Origin: Rubrivivax sp.
Lineage (GTDB): Bacteria > Pseudomonadota > Gammaproteobacteria > Burkholderiales > Burkholderiaceae_C
Assembly (NCBI GenBank): GCA_004210455.1
Contig: SEFA01000001.1
Span: 62,001-126,000 of the forward strand
Reading direction: 5' to 3'
DNA length: 64,000 bases
The notes under the pieces were generated by a model. It saw nothing but the letters and a program-made list of their open reading frames with translations, searched no databases and was not told the origin of the DNA. Of this stretch, positions 7,940 through 15,857 are shown one piece after another (positions within the stretch are counted from its first letter, which is position 1; every line of letters starts with the position of its first letter). The position numbers and the translations under genes were made by a program.

Positions 7940-8932
7940 TCAGAGCTCCAGCACCCCGATCGGTTTCGCGCAGGCGGCCGGCGTGCCGCCGCCGCGCACG
8001 ACGAAGGGCAACTCGCCCCACGGGCCCGCATCGCGCGGGCAACCGTTGCGCAGCGTGCCGCCGGGGCAGCCGCAGCCCTTGGTCTTGACCAGCTGGTCCA
8101 GCGTCTGCGTCTGCTGCGGATTGAGCCTGGGCAGGTCGTGGCGGAACACCAGCTGCAGCGCCGTCGTCGGCGCGGGCGCGTCCAGCGCGGGGACGGGGCC
8201 GAGCAGGGTGGCCATCGAGGACGTTTCCTTCAGCGCCGCGGCGGGTTTCATGCCCTTGGCGCGGCGGAGGTAGTTCAGCGCCACCTCCATCGCCGCGTAG
8301 CCGCGCGCGGCCGAGGCTGTGAACGGCTTGCGGAACGCGGCGCCGTAGGTGTTGGCCACCTGGTCCCAGCGGCCGCGATCGATCGTCAGCACGGGGCACA
8401 GCACCGCGTCGACGCGCTCCGACAAGGTCGCGTCGAAGTCCATCCAGCACGAGGTCCGCGCGCTGATGCGCAGGCCGGTCTGGCGGCGCAGGTCGGCGGC
8501 GATCTTCTCGCCGGTGTTGAGTTCGATGCGGCCCAGCTGCAGCTGCAGGTCCTGGTCCTTCATCCGTTCCGCGTTGCTGGAGATGAAGGGGATGCCCGCC
8601 ACCCGCAGCGCGTCCGCGCCGGCATTGATCTCGCACCAGTTGCCCAGCACGACGTCGACCTTGGCCGCGATGAATTCCTGCGAGATGGCGAGCGCCTTGC
8701 GGGCGTCGCAGCCGCTGTCCTTGACGATCAGCTTGGGCGCGGCGTCGCCGGGCCAGGTCTTGAGCGCGAGCGTCATGCCGAGCTGGAGCTCCTCGGCCTG
8801 GGTCGTGCTCGGATAACTGCCGGGCAGGATGACGCCGATGGTGGCGGCGGCGGCGGCCGGCGCGATGGCGCACAGCAGGGCGGCCGGCAGCGCGGCGCCC
8901 ACGACGGCGGCCAGGACCTGGCGGATGTTCAT
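7940..8932 (-). CDS. Periplasmic binding protein, type 1 fold (branched-chain amino acid ABC-like)
   Basis: About 330 residues. A signal peptide (MNIRQVLAAVVGAALPAALLCAIAPAAAA) precedes a Leu/Ile/Val-binding-protein-like fold: TIGVILPGSYPSTTQAEELQLGMTLALK, then SGCDARKALAISQEFIAAKVDVVLGNWCEINA, the usual place where such proteins describe the ligand cleft. The C-terminal third contains a cysteine cluster (KGCGCPGGTLRNGC) that is not a standard feature of the family. No permease or ATPase is adjacent, so the transporter partner or signalling role is unknown. RBS AGAGGGA precedes the ATG. The end abuts the stop of the zinc-ribbon gene with no spacer. Confidence 0.72.
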   Translation of the reverse strand: MNIRQVLAAVVGAALPAALLCAIAPAAAAATIGVILPGSYPSTTQAEELQLGMTLALKTWPGDAAPKLIVKDSGCDARKALAISQEFIAAKVDVVLGNWCEINAGADALRVAGIPFISSNAERMKDQDLQLQLGRIELNTGEKIAADLRRQTGLRISARTSCWMDFDATLSERVDAVLCPVLTIDRGRWDQVANTYGAAFRKPFTASAARGYAAMEVALNYLRRAKGMKPAAALKETSSMATLLGPVPALDAPAPTTALQLVFRHDLPRLNPQQTQTLDQLVKTKGCGCPGGTLRNGCPRDAGPWGELPFVVRGGGTPAACAKPIGVLEL

Positions 8933-9071
8933 GACGATCCCTCTTGTTTTTCGTGGCCGATGTCGGCCGTTGACTTTGTCGCCGGAACTGCGGTGTGGCG
9001 TCCGAGTCCGGAGGTATCGCCTGCGCGGAGGGCGCGCGCACTGGAGGTTTTCCCGGGAAACCCCACGAATG

Positions 9072-9095
9072 AAAACGCCCCGGCGGGCCGGGGCG
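9072..9095 (-). terminator. Rho-independent terminator after the dehydrogenase gene
   Basis: On the minus strand CGCCCCGG pairs with CCGGGGCG around a 4-base loop, followed by TTTT. It lies 68 bp past the stop of the 9163-10203 gene and upstream of the 7940-8932 gene, separating the two transcripts. Confidence 0.8.
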
Positions 9096-9101
9096 GTAAG
9101 A

Positions 9102-9117
9102 CGTCACAGTTGTGACG
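9102..9117. promoter_or_regulatory. Inverted repeat CGTCACA-GT-TGTGACG
   Basis: Seven-base perfect arms with a 2-base spacer, 170 bp upstream of the binding-protein start at 8932 and between it and the dehydrogenase terminator. It could be an operator for the 7940-8932 gene or a small hairpin. A related CGTCACG/CGTGACG palindrome occurs at 25658-25674. Confidence 0.4.
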
Positions 9118-9162
9118 GCGAGTGCGGCAAGCGCGCAACGCAAGCCGTACAGCGCACGAAGC

Positions 9163-10203
9163 TCAGGCGGGCCAACCCTGCAGCACGAGCTTGCCGCGCT
9201 GGCGCTGGCTTTCCTGCAACGCGTGGGCGCGCTTGAGGCTGTCGGCGGAGATCGTCCCGACCACGTCGGACAGGGTGGTGCGGATCTTTCCGGCGTCGAC
9301 CAGCGCCGCGACCTCGGTCAGCAGGCGGCCCTGCGCGGCGATGTCGTGGGTCGCATGCATGCTGCGGGTGAACATCAGTTCCCAGTGCAGCGACAGCGAC
9401 TTGCCCTTCAGCGCCATCACGTCCAGATCGTCCGGGCCGAAGTCGTCGATCATCGCCAGCTTGCCCTGCGGTTCCAGCGCGTCGATGAAGCCCTGGAAAT
9501 GCTGCGGCGTGTGGGTCAGGCTGGTGACGTAGCGCAGCGGCGGCACGCCGGACTTCTGCAGCGCCGCGATCTGCGGTGCGATCGCTTCGCGATGGTTGAT
9601 CACGTGGTGGGCGCCCAGTGCGTGCAGCCACTTGCCGCCTTCGCCGTCCGGCTCGGAGCTGGTGCCGATGACGGTCAGGTGCGCATGGCGGCGCGCCAGC
9701 TGGACCAGGATGGACCCCACGCCGCCGGCCGCGCCGGTGGCCAGCAGGCTGACCGGACGCTCCGTCTGCTGCTGGACCTGCAGACGGTCGAACAGCAGTT
9801 CCCAGGCGGTGATGGCGGTCAGCGGCAGCGCGGCGGCCTCGGCGTCGCTGAGCGACGCGGGGGCCTTCGCGACGATGCGGTGGTCGACGCACTGGAATTG
9901 CGCGTTGCTGCCCGGACGCGTGATGTCGCCGGCGTACCAGACGCGATCGCCGATGGCGAAGCCGGAGACCTCGGGGCCCATGGCGCGCACCGTGCCGACG
10001 GCATCCCAGCCGAGGACCACCGGCGTCGTGCCGTCGGGGCTGGCGCGGCGGACGCGGATCTTGGTGTCGACCGGATTGACGGCGACGGCGCTGACCTCGA
10101 CCAGCAGGTCCTGGGGACCGGGGGCGGGCGTGGGCAGGTCGAGGTCGATGAGCGACTCGGCCTCGGTGATGGGCAGGGACTTGAAGTAGCCGACGGCTTT
10201 CAT
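9163..10203 (-). CDS. Zinc-type alcohol dehydrogenase-like / quinone oxidoreductase (MDR superfamily)
   Basis: About 346 residues, a medium-chain dehydrogenase/reductase related to NADPH:quinone reductases and the zinc-binding alcohol dehydrogenase-like family. Seen: N-terminal GroES-like domain (VEVSAVAVNPVDTKIRVR, VVLGWDAVGTV, GDRVWYAGDITRPGSNAQFQCVDHRIV) and the Rossmann segment SLLATGAAGGVGSILVQLARRHAHLTVIGTSS. The classical zinc-ligand cysteines are missing, so it is probably a zinc-independent NAD(P)H reductase. The start at 10203 (MKAVGYFKSLPI) has CCGGAG upstream. It is divergent from the LysR gene, with 151 bp between starts, the usual layout for a LysR regulator and its target. Physiological substrate unknown. 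Confidence 0.88.
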   Translation of the reverse strand: MKAVGYFKSLPITEAESLIDLDLPTPAPGPQDLLVEVSAVAVNPVDTKIRVRRASPDGTTPVVLGWDAVGTVRAMGPEVSGFAIGDRVWYAGDITRPGSNAQFQCVDHRIVAKAPASLSDAEAAALPLTAITAWELLFDRLQVQQQTERPVSLLATGAAGGVGSILVQLARRHAHLTVIGTSSEPDGEGGKWLHALGAHHVINHREAIAPQIAALQKSGVPPLRYVTSLTHTPQHFQGFIDALEPQGKLAMIDDFGPDDLDVMALKGKSLSLHWELMFTRSMHATHDIAAQGRLLTEVAALVDAGKIRTTLSDVVGTISADSLKRAHALQESQRQRGKLVLQGWPA

Positions 10204-10354
10204 GGCAGGACTCCGGGGTTCGGTAGGAAGGGAAACGCGGAAGGAGCGGGATGCTGTGGGAATGAATGGTGAACCTTCCGGCAGAATCAATGAAGGGCGC
10301 TGAATCGCTATCAGTTTCAACGTCCGATTGAAGATCGACGAAGGAAGGGCCGCC
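10204..10354. promoter_or_regulatory. Divergent promoter region between the reductase and LysR genes
   Basis: This 151-bp non-coding stretch must carry both start sites. It is visibly less GC-rich around 10285-10335. I could not fix a convincing T-N11-A palindrome by eye, so the LysR binding site within it is expected from the divergent arrangement rather than seen. Confidence 0.45.
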
Positions 10355-11290
10355 ATGGACATCGAGAACACCGCCGAACTGCGCCTGCTGATCGAATGCG
10401 CGCGCGGCGGCAGCCTGACGGCGGCGTCGCGGGAGATGGGCATCACGCCCGCGGCCGCCAGCGCGATGCTGAAGAAGCTGGAGGCGCGGCTGGGCGTGCG
10501 GCTGGCCGAGCGCAGTACCCGGGCCTTGCGCCTGACCGCCGCCGGCGAGCGCTTGAGGGACTACGCGCAGCGCGCGCTCGAACTGCTGGACGAAGGCCTC
10601 GCGCTGGTCACCGAGGGCGGCGACGACGCGGCGGCCAAGGGGCGGGGCGCGACGGCGCTGCGCGGCCGGATACGCGTCAGCGCGTCGAGCGACCTGACGC
10701 GGCGCATCGTGCTGCCGCTGCTGGACGATTTCCTCGATCGCCATCCGGGGATCGAGCTGCAGCTCAATGTCGGCGACGCGCTGCAGGACGTCGTGCGCGA
10801 CGAGGTCGACCTCGCGCTGCGCTACGGCGAACTGGCCGACTCGCGGCTGGTGGCGCGCAAGCTGCACGACGGCCGCCGGCTGCTGGTGGCGTCACCGGAC
10901 TACCTGCAGCGGCATGGGCGGCCGTCGCATCCCGGCGAGCTGACGCAACACGACTGCATCCGCTTCAAGATCGGCGACCGGCTGGAGCGCGAGTGGCGCT
11001 TCTGGCGCCGCGACGCGATGCAGGCCGCGCCGGTGGACGTGAGCGTGCAGGGCCGACGCACGGCGGACGACGGCGGCATCGCCCACCAGTGGGCCCTCGA
11101 AGGGCGGGGGCTGACCTACAAGAGCTGCCTGGACATCCGCGACAGCCTCGCCAGCGGCGCGCTGGTCGAGGTGCTGCCGGACTGGGTCGGGCGGAGCATG
11201 CCGCTGCACGCGCTGATGCCCAGCAAGCGCTTCCTGCCGCAACGGCTGAAGGCGCTGGTGGATCACCTGGCGGAGGGACTCAGGCGCTGA
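10355..11290 (+). CDS. LysR family transcriptional regulator
   Basis: About 311 residues. The N-terminal winged helix-turn-helix reads LRLLIECARGGSLTAASREMGITPAAASAMLKKLEARLGVRLAERSTRALRLTAAG (residues about 7-61), followed by a linker helix and a type 2 periplasmic-binding-like effector domain. The start at 10355 is chosen for the GGAAGG Shine-Dalgarno six bases upstream; an ATG at 10328 would add nine residues ahead of the HTH and lacks a site. Divergent from the MDR reductase, so it most likely controls that gene and itself from the shared 10204-10354 region. The effector is unknown. Confidence 0.93.
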   Translation: MDIENTAELRLLIECARGGSLTAASREMGITPAAASAMLKKLEARLGVRLAERSTRALRLTAAGERLRDYAQRALELLDEGLALVTEGGDDAAAKGRGATALRGRIRVSASSDLTRRIVLPLLDDFLDRHPGIELQLNVGDALQDVVRDEVDLALRYGELADSRLVARKLHDGRRLLVASPDYLQRHGRPSHPGELTQHDCIRFKIGDRLEREWRFWRRDAMQAAPVDVSVQGRRTADDGGIAHQWALEGRGLTYKSCLDIRDSLASGALVEVLPDWVGRSMPLHALMPSKRFLPQRLKALVDHLAEGLRR

Positions 11291-11308
11291 CGCGCCGGGA
11301 GACTCCGC

Positions 11309-11803
11309 TCAATGCTTGTGGTCGCCGTGACCCGCGTGGGGGTCCTTGGCGTCCGGCGACGCGACGGGGCCAGTCCTTGCGGGGGCCTGGACCGTGACCG
11401 TCGAGCGGGACTTGTCCGCGCCTTCGAACACGAGCGTGAGTGGCACGGCGTCGCCGGTCTTCAGCGGCCCCTTGAGGTCCATCAGCATCACGTGATAACC
11501 GCCCGGCTTGAGCGCCACCGGCTTGCCCGCGGGCACCGCCAGCGCGCTCACCGCCCGCATGCGCATGACGTCGCCGTCCATGGCCATCTCGTGCACCTCG
11601 GCCACGCCCGCCGCCGGCGAACTGACCGAGATCAGCTTCACGTCCGTCGGCGACTTGATCTGCATGAAGGCGCCCGTGGCCTTCTGCTGCGGCACCGTGG
11701 CGCGCACCCAGGCATCGGCGACGACGACCTGGGCCTGCGCCAGACCGGCCGTCAGCAGCAGCGCGGGAACAACGGCCAGACGGGCAAGGGAACGGAACTT
11801 CAT
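11309..11803 (-). CDS. Periplasmic copper chaperone PCu(A)C
   Basis: A 164-residue exported protein that in this family delivers Cu(I) to the CuA site of cytochrome c oxidase. Seen: signal peptide MKFRSLARLAVVPALLLTAGLAQA, then the PCuAC pattern VVVADAWVRATVPQQKATGAFMQI, VAEVHEMAMDGDVMRMR (with the H-x(n)-M copper-binding His and Met), and GGYHVMLMDLKGPLKTGDAVPLTLVFE. The C-terminus is a His-rich tail (DPHAGHGDHKH), a probable additional metal-binding stretch. The start at 11803 is set by the signal peptide. It lies 43 bp downstream of the class D beta-lactamase on the same strand and may be co-transcribed with it; convergent with LysR (18-bp gap). Confidence 0.92.
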   Translation of the reverse strand: MKFRSLARLAVVPALLLTAGLAQAQVVVADAWVRATVPQQKATGAFMQIKSPTDVKLISVSSPAAGVAEVHEMAMDGDVMRMRAVSALAVPAGKPVALKPGGYHVMLMDLKGPLKTGDAVPLTLVFEGADKSRSTVTVQAPARTGPVASPDAKDPHAGHGDHKH

Positions 11804-11846
11804 CGGGGCGTCCAATCCGGATTCAATGACGATCCGGCAGTATCGG

Positions 11847-12704
11847 TCATCGCTCCCCGGGGGCGCCGGTCGCGTCCATCGCGCCCATCTTGCGCAGCAC
11901 CTGGTGGACGATCTCCACGCGCCTCTGCGAGAAGGCCGGCTCCTTCATGTCCATGTTGAGGGCGAAGTAGACCGGGCGCGCGTCGCGGTCCTGCTCCGCC
12001 CAGCCCACGAACCAGCCGAGCCCCGGCGCGCCGTCCGCCCAACCCGTCTTCGCGTAGAGACGCCAGCCCGGGCCCTGGTCGCGCAGCATCACCTTGCGCG
12101 CGATGTCGTACGTGCGATCGGACAGCGGCAGCGCCCGGTCATGCACGCGGCGCAGGAATTCGATCTGGCCGACTGCCGAGATGCGCAGGTCGCCGTCCAG
12201 CCAGAAGCGGTCGCCGATCGGACCGGCGGCGGCGTTGCCGTAGCGGAAGTCGCGCACGAACTGCTGCACCGTGGGCTGGCCGATCTGCCGTGCCAGCGAC
12301 TGGAACACCCACACGGCGGAGACCTTGTAGGCTGACGCCAGCGTCTGGTCGCGGTTCCAGTCCTCGATGCGGCGCTTCGTGCCGTCCCATTTGAAGGACT
12401 GGGTCTCGTCGCCGGCGGCGCCCGTCTCCAGTGCGATCAGCGACATCGGGATCTTGAAGGTCGAGGCTGGCAGGAACGCTTCGAAGGCGCGGGTGCTGTC
12501 CGAGGCGATCCAGCGATGCGAGCGGGTGTCGAGCACGACGAGCGTGCCCTTCGTCCCCAGTTCATCGAAGTGGCGTTGCAACGCCGGCCGGGTCTCCCAG
12601 CGCTCGCGCTGGTCGGCGGGCGTGGTCTGCGCGATCGAGGCGCGACAGGCGGTGAGCGCGAGGCAGGCGAGCAGGGCGCTCGCCATCACACGGGGAAAGG
12701 ACAT
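11847..12704 (-). CDS. Class D (OXA-type) beta-lactamase
   Basis: Serine beta-lactamase of class D, 285 residues (usual 260-285), secreted to the periplasm. All class D landmarks are present: STFK at 81-84 (Ser81 nucleophile, Lys84 the carboxylated general base), SAV at 129-131, YGN at 155-157 and KTG at 219-221, plus FKWDGTKRRIEDWNRDQTL around 104-122. The N-terminus (residues 1-20) ends in LTAC, which fits a lipobox, so the enzyme may be a lipoprotein anchored at Cys20; cleavage after SIA by signal peptidase I is an alternative. No mobile element flanks it and its base composition matches its neighbours, so it looks like an intrinsic chromosomal enzyme. Substrate spectrum cannot be read from sequence. 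Confidence 0.95.
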   Translation of the reverse strand: MSFPRVMASALLACLALTACRASIAQTTPADQRERWETRPALQRHFDELGTKGTLVVLDTRSHRWIASDSTRAFEAFLPASTFKIPMSLIALETGAAGDETQSFKWDGTKRRIEDWNRDQTLASAYKVSAVWVFQSLARQIGQPTVQQFVRDFRYGNAAAGPIGDRFWLDGDLRISAVGQIEFLRRVHDRALPLSDRTYDIARKVMLRDQGPGWRLYAKTGWADGAPGLGWFVGWAEQDRDARPVYFALNMDMKEPAFSQRRVEIVHQVLRKMGAMDATGAPGER

Positions 12705-12842
12705 GGCGGTCTCCGGTGGATGAGGGATATCGCCAGTGTGCGAAGTCCGCTTCTCCCGAAGTCGTCGAAGTCCCGTTACGCCTGTTGCGCCTGCTCCGCC
12801 CGTTCCGCCCGTTCCGGCAAGACCCGATCACAGCGAGTGCGG

Positions 12843-12913
12843 GTGGGGCCGGAATGATGTGGGGGGTTCGCGGACGCGATGCCCCCCACGTCGTGGAGTG
12901 CCCGCGCTTGGCC
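12843..12913. repeat. Dispersed hairpin-forming repeat, copy A
   Basis: A 71-bp intergenic element begins GTGGGGCCGGAATG and ends with GGCC. Its centre forms a hairpin (GTGGGGGG pairing with CCCCCCAC). A second copy, about 80% identical by hand alignment, lies at 47981-48050. Both sit between genes, and bases in the stem differ between copies while the outer blocks are conserved. It resembles REP-type elements in size and placement; its family is not recognised. Confidence 0.75.
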
Positions 12914-12933
12914 TCTCACCGTATTCCGGCGAT

Positions 12934-14418
12934 TCACGCCCTCCGCGACTGCGGCATCAGCGTGTCCGCCTCGTCGAGGTAGCGCCGCCGCGCTCCTTCA
13001 TCGCGAAGCTTGCGCGCTTGCAGCCGTGCCTGGCGGACGAGGTCGGTGGCGCTGAATGCGTCGCCTTCGTCGAGTGCGTGGCGTGCCCAAAGCAGCAGGA
13101 ACGCGCATCGCTGGTCGGCGGGGATCTGGGACTGCCTCGCCCGGCAGGAGGCCCAGCGTTGCGCCGCGAGGTCGCCGAACGAGGTCGCCGGCAGGGGCAG
13201 TCCTTGCGTGGTCGCCAGGCGCTGGAGCGCCGCGAAGTTCAGACCGCCGAGCGTCGCGAGCCGCAACAGGAAGATGGTGTTCAGCAGTGAACTGCGGCCG
13301 AGCTGCCAGCGCGCGCAAAGTGCGTCGCTGAGCAGCAGCCAGCGCAGCGCGTCCTCCACGCCGGGCCCGTCCGTCGGCAGCAGCGCGGCTTCGGCGAGCC
13401 GTCCGAGCGCGTGGGACAGGTTGGCCGCGCAGACCTGGAGCGCATCGGGCAGTCCCGCCAGCGAGGCGCTGCGCAGCGCCTCGCCGAGGCTGGCCAGCGA
13501 CTGCGCCGCGAGCGCCGCGTCGCCGCGCGCAATGGCGAGGTCGCGCAGCACGATGCCGCGCAGGTTGCCGTGGTCGCAGCGCAGCGTGGAATCGGCGGCG
13601 AGCACGTCGGGGTCGACCTCGTCGAGCTTGTCCAGCGCCGGCGCCGCCTGTCCGAGGCTGCCGAACCAGTGCCAGGCGGCGAGGATCGCGACGCGGGCGC
13701 GGAGCTGGCGGCGTTCCGGGCGCGGCAGGCGGCCGTTGTTGAGCGTCTGGCCGAGTTCGCGCAGTTCATCCTGCAGCGCCGCCCAGTCGCCCAGCCGGCG
13801 CGCGATGCGGGCGCGGCGCAGGCCGAGCGCGGCGGCGGCGGCGTCGTCGCCCGGCGGAACGTGCGGCGCGGCCTGCTGCAGTGCGAGGCGGGCGGGATAG
13901 AGCTCGCCGCGGTCGAGCAGGTAGTCGGCGCGGGCGAGGGCCTCGGCGTAAGCCAGCGGGAGCAGCGGCGCGGCGGCGGGCGCGCGCACCGGGCGCTGCT
14001 GGCCGAGCCAGCGCGCGAGCGCCTCGCCGGTGGCCGCTTCGCCGTCGATCTCGACGCGGCAGCCCGACAGCAGGGCGCCGTTGAGCCAGAAGGGACCGCT
14101 GCTGCGGGCGCTGGCTTCGATCAGCGCGGCCAGGGGGCTGTCGTCCAGCAGCGCCAGCGCGCGCCAGACCTGGGTGCGGTGCAGTTCGGCCATGCCGGCG
14201 ATGCGCTCGCGCAGTTCGGCGCGCGAGCAGGGGCTGTCGACGCGGGCGAGGCCTTGCTCATGCGCCTGCAGCAGCGCGGCGATCAGTCGCGGCAGCAGGC
14301 GGCTGCGCAGTTCGGGTTGACCGTCGATGCGCAGGCCCTGCGGCAGCAGCTGGATGAGATGCAGGGACTGATCGGCAGTCGGCAGGGCCGCAGGGGCGGG
14401 GGCAGTGGAAGCAGTCAT
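12934..14418 (-). CDS. Hypothetical protein, Ala/Leu-rich helical repeats
   Basis: About 494 residues; I do not recognise the family. The composition (Ala, Leu, Arg, few aromatics) and evenly spaced helices such as LALQQAAPHVPPGDDAAAAALGLRRARIARRLGDWAAL suggest a TPR-like solenoid from about residue 180 to the end. The N-terminal 110 residues (LLPRLIAALLQAHEQGLARVDS...RERIAGMAELHRTQVWRALALLDD) could be a winged-helix-like domain, an inference only. There is no signal peptide or membrane segment. Start uncertain: 14418 (MTASTAPAP) is preferred because the upstream extension looks non-coding, but it has no clear Shine-Dalgarno. Divergent from the membrane protein at 14641. Confidence 0.7.
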   Translation of the reverse strand: MTASTAPAPAALPTADQSLHLIQLLPQGLRIDGQPELRSRLLPRLIAALLQAHEQGLARVDSPCSRAELRERIAGMAELHRTQVWRALALLDDSPLAALIEASARSSGPFWLNGALLSGCRVEIDGEAATGEALARWLGQQRPVRAPAAAPLLPLAYAEALARADYLLDRGELYPARLALQQAAPHVPPGDDAAAAALGLRRARIARRLGDWAALQDELRELGQTLNNGRLPRPERRQLRARVAILAAWHWFGSLGQAAPALDKLDEVDPDVLAADSTLRCDHGNLRGIVLRDLAIARGDAALAAQSLASLGEALRSASLAGLPDALQVCAANLSHALGRLAEAALLPTDGPGVEDALRWLLLSDALCARWQLGRSSLLNTIFLLRLATLGGLNFAALQRLATTQGLPLPATSFGDLAAQRWASCRARQSQIPADQRCAFLLLWARHALDEGDAFSATDLVRQARLQARKLRDEGARRRYLDEADTLMPQSRRA

Positions 14419-14465
14419 CGGAGGTGCATTCTGCGCCGCATGCCTGCGCGGTGTGACGGGGTTGG

Positions 14466-14481
14466 CGTAACGGGCGTTACG
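14466..14481. promoter_or_regulatory. Inverted repeat CGTAACG-GG-CGTTACG
   Basis: A perfect 7-base inverted repeat with a 2-base spacer sits 47 bp before the start of the 12934-14418 gene and 160 bp before the divergent 14641 gene. The position in a divergent promoter region suggests an operator; the binding protein is unknown. Confidence 0.45.
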
Positions 14482-14640
14482 TGAGCGAGTGACAACGCGA
14501 GCGACGTGCCGCGGCGAGGGCAGTGAAGGGGTCGTGAAGGCGCGCCCGCACAGCGCCGCACGATGCGCAGGAAGGTCGGTCACGAAACGTCAGGCCCGCC
14601 CCTTGCCTGTAGCTCGGCATCACAACTCGAGGGGACTGCC

Positions 14641-15684
14641 ATGGTGGCAAAGAATGAAGCCTGGTATCCAGGTGAGGCCGGCGTGGACGGGGTCATCGCA
14701 CCCCGCACGTCGAATTCGGCGGTGTCGTGGGGCGCGGTGCTGGCCGGGGCCACGGCCGCTGCCGCGCTGTCTCTGATCCTGCTGCTGCTGGGCGCGGGTC
14801 TGGGGCTGTCCGCCGTGTCGCCCTGGGCCAACGACGGTGCGAGCGCCGCGGCGCTGGGTGTGGCGGGCATCGTGTGGCTGGCGTTCACGCAGCTCGCGGC
14901 ATCCGGACTCGGCGGTTATCTCGCCGGCCGACTGCGGGTCCGCTGGCGCGATACCGACCCCAACGAGGTTCATTTCCGCGACACGGCGCATGGGATGCTG
15001 TCCTGGGCCGTGGCCACCCTGTTCACGGCCGCCGTGTTGACCGCCTCGGTCGGCGCGATCGCCGGGATCGGGGTGAAGGGCGCGGCGGTGGCGGCTGGAA
15101 CGGCGGCCACCGGTGCGGCTGCTGTGGGGGCCGTCGCGACGGCTGGCGATGAGTCCGGTGCGAAGGGCGGTGCCTCGGGCACTTCGGCCCGGACCGCGCT
15201 CGGCAGCGGCGATTTCGGCTACTACGTGGACACGCTGCTGCGTCCTTCGGCGACCGCGTCGACCACCGCGCCGGCGCCGTCCGCAGCGCCCGCCGGGGCC
15301 AATCCGGCGACGCTGCGTGCCTGGCCGGACGCGTCCATGGTCCACGCCGACGAGCAATCGTCGGCAACGCTGAATCGTCTGCTGGTCCGTGCCGTGCGGG
15401 ATGGCGGCACGCTGTCGCCGGAAGACACGCGCGCCGCCGGGCAACTGGTGGCGCAACGCACCGGCCTGAGCCAGGCGGAAGCGGAGCGGCGCGTCACCGA
15501 GACGCTGCAACGCGCCCGCACCGAGGCGCAGGCGCTGGAAACCCGTGCCCGCGAAGCCGCGGATGCCGCCCGCAAGACGGCGTTGACGACGGCCTTGTGG
15601 ATGGTTGTCGCGCTGCTGATCGGCGCGTTCACCGCGAGCCTGCTGGCCACTGTCGGCGGCCGGCAACGCGACCTCATCGGTTAA
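14641..15684 (+). CDS. Multi-pass membrane protein of unknown function
   Basis: About 347 residues. Four hydrophobic stretches are visible: residues about 27-57 (VSWGAVLAGATAAAALSLILLLLGAGLGL), 67-98, 120-150 (MLSWAVATLFTAAVLTASVGAIAGIGV) and a C-terminal helix near 318-340. Between the third and last lies a long soluble Ala/Thr/Ser-rich segment (about 165-315) with a predicted helix-turn stretch (SPEDTRAAGQLVAQRTGLSQAEAERRVTETLQRARTEAQ), likely coiled coil. The start is fixed by GAGGGGA upstream of the ATG at 14641. It is followed after 16 bp by the 23-residue membrane peptide, almost certainly on the same transcript, then by a terminator. Family not recognised. Confidence 0.8.
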   Translation: MVAKNEAWYPGEAGVDGVIAPRTSNSAVSWGAVLAGATAAAALSLILLLLGAGLGLSAVSPWANDGASAAALGVAGIVWLAFTQLAASGLGGYLAGRLRVRWRDTDPNEVHFRDTAHGMLSWAVATLFTAAVLTASVGAIAGIGVKGAAVAAGTAATGAAAVGAVATAGDESGAKGGASGTSARTALGSGDFGYYVDTLLRPSATASTTAPAPSAAPAGANPATLRAWPDASMVHADEQSSATLNRLLVRAVRDGGTLSPEDTRAAGQLVAQRTGLSQAEAERRVTETLQRARTEAQALETRAREAADAARKTALTTALWMVVALLIGAFTASLLATVGGRQRDLIG

Positions 15685-15700
15685 GACAAGGAGAACTCAC

Positions 15701-15772
15701 ATGCGATCGTTGCTGCTCTTTTTCCTGGGCGTGCCCATTCCCATCATCATCCTGATTGCGTTGATCAGATGA
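15701..15772 (+). CDS. 23-residue membrane microprotein
   Basis: A 24-codon frame encodes a peptide starting MRSLLLFFLGVPIPIIIL: a single very hydrophobic segment with a central Pro-Ile-Pro kink and an Arg at each end. It has a near-perfect ribosome site (AAGGAG at 15688-15693, 7 bp before the ATG), starts 16 bp after the stop of the membrane protein and is followed at once by a terminator hairpin (15781-15800). These three facts together make chance unlikely. Short peptides with a GVPIPII core occur, as far as I remember, in other proteobacteria, but I cannot check this here. It may be a partner subunit of the upstream membrane protein. Confidence 0.72.
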   Translation: MRSLLLFFLGVPIPIIILIALIR

Positions 15773-15780
15773 GCGACGCC

Positions 15781-15800
15781 AGACCGCCTTCGGGCGGTCT
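15781..15800 (+). terminator. Hairpin terminator after the membrane protein and microprotein
   Basis: A perfect 8-bp stem AGACCGCC/GGCGGTCT closes a TTCG tetraloop. The following bases (ggtgtgt) are only weakly T-rich, so the terminator is strong in stem but weak in tail. It starts 9 bp after the microprotein stop. Confidence 0.75.
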
Positions 15801-15857
15801 GGTGTGTCATGGCCACCGGGTCGGACGTGACGTTGCGAAGTGCGTCCAGGTTGTCGA

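Noticed and set aside
11847-12704. Beta-lactamase as a horizontally acquired resistance gene
   Set aside because: No integron, transposase or compositional change around it; intrinsic origin is the better reading.
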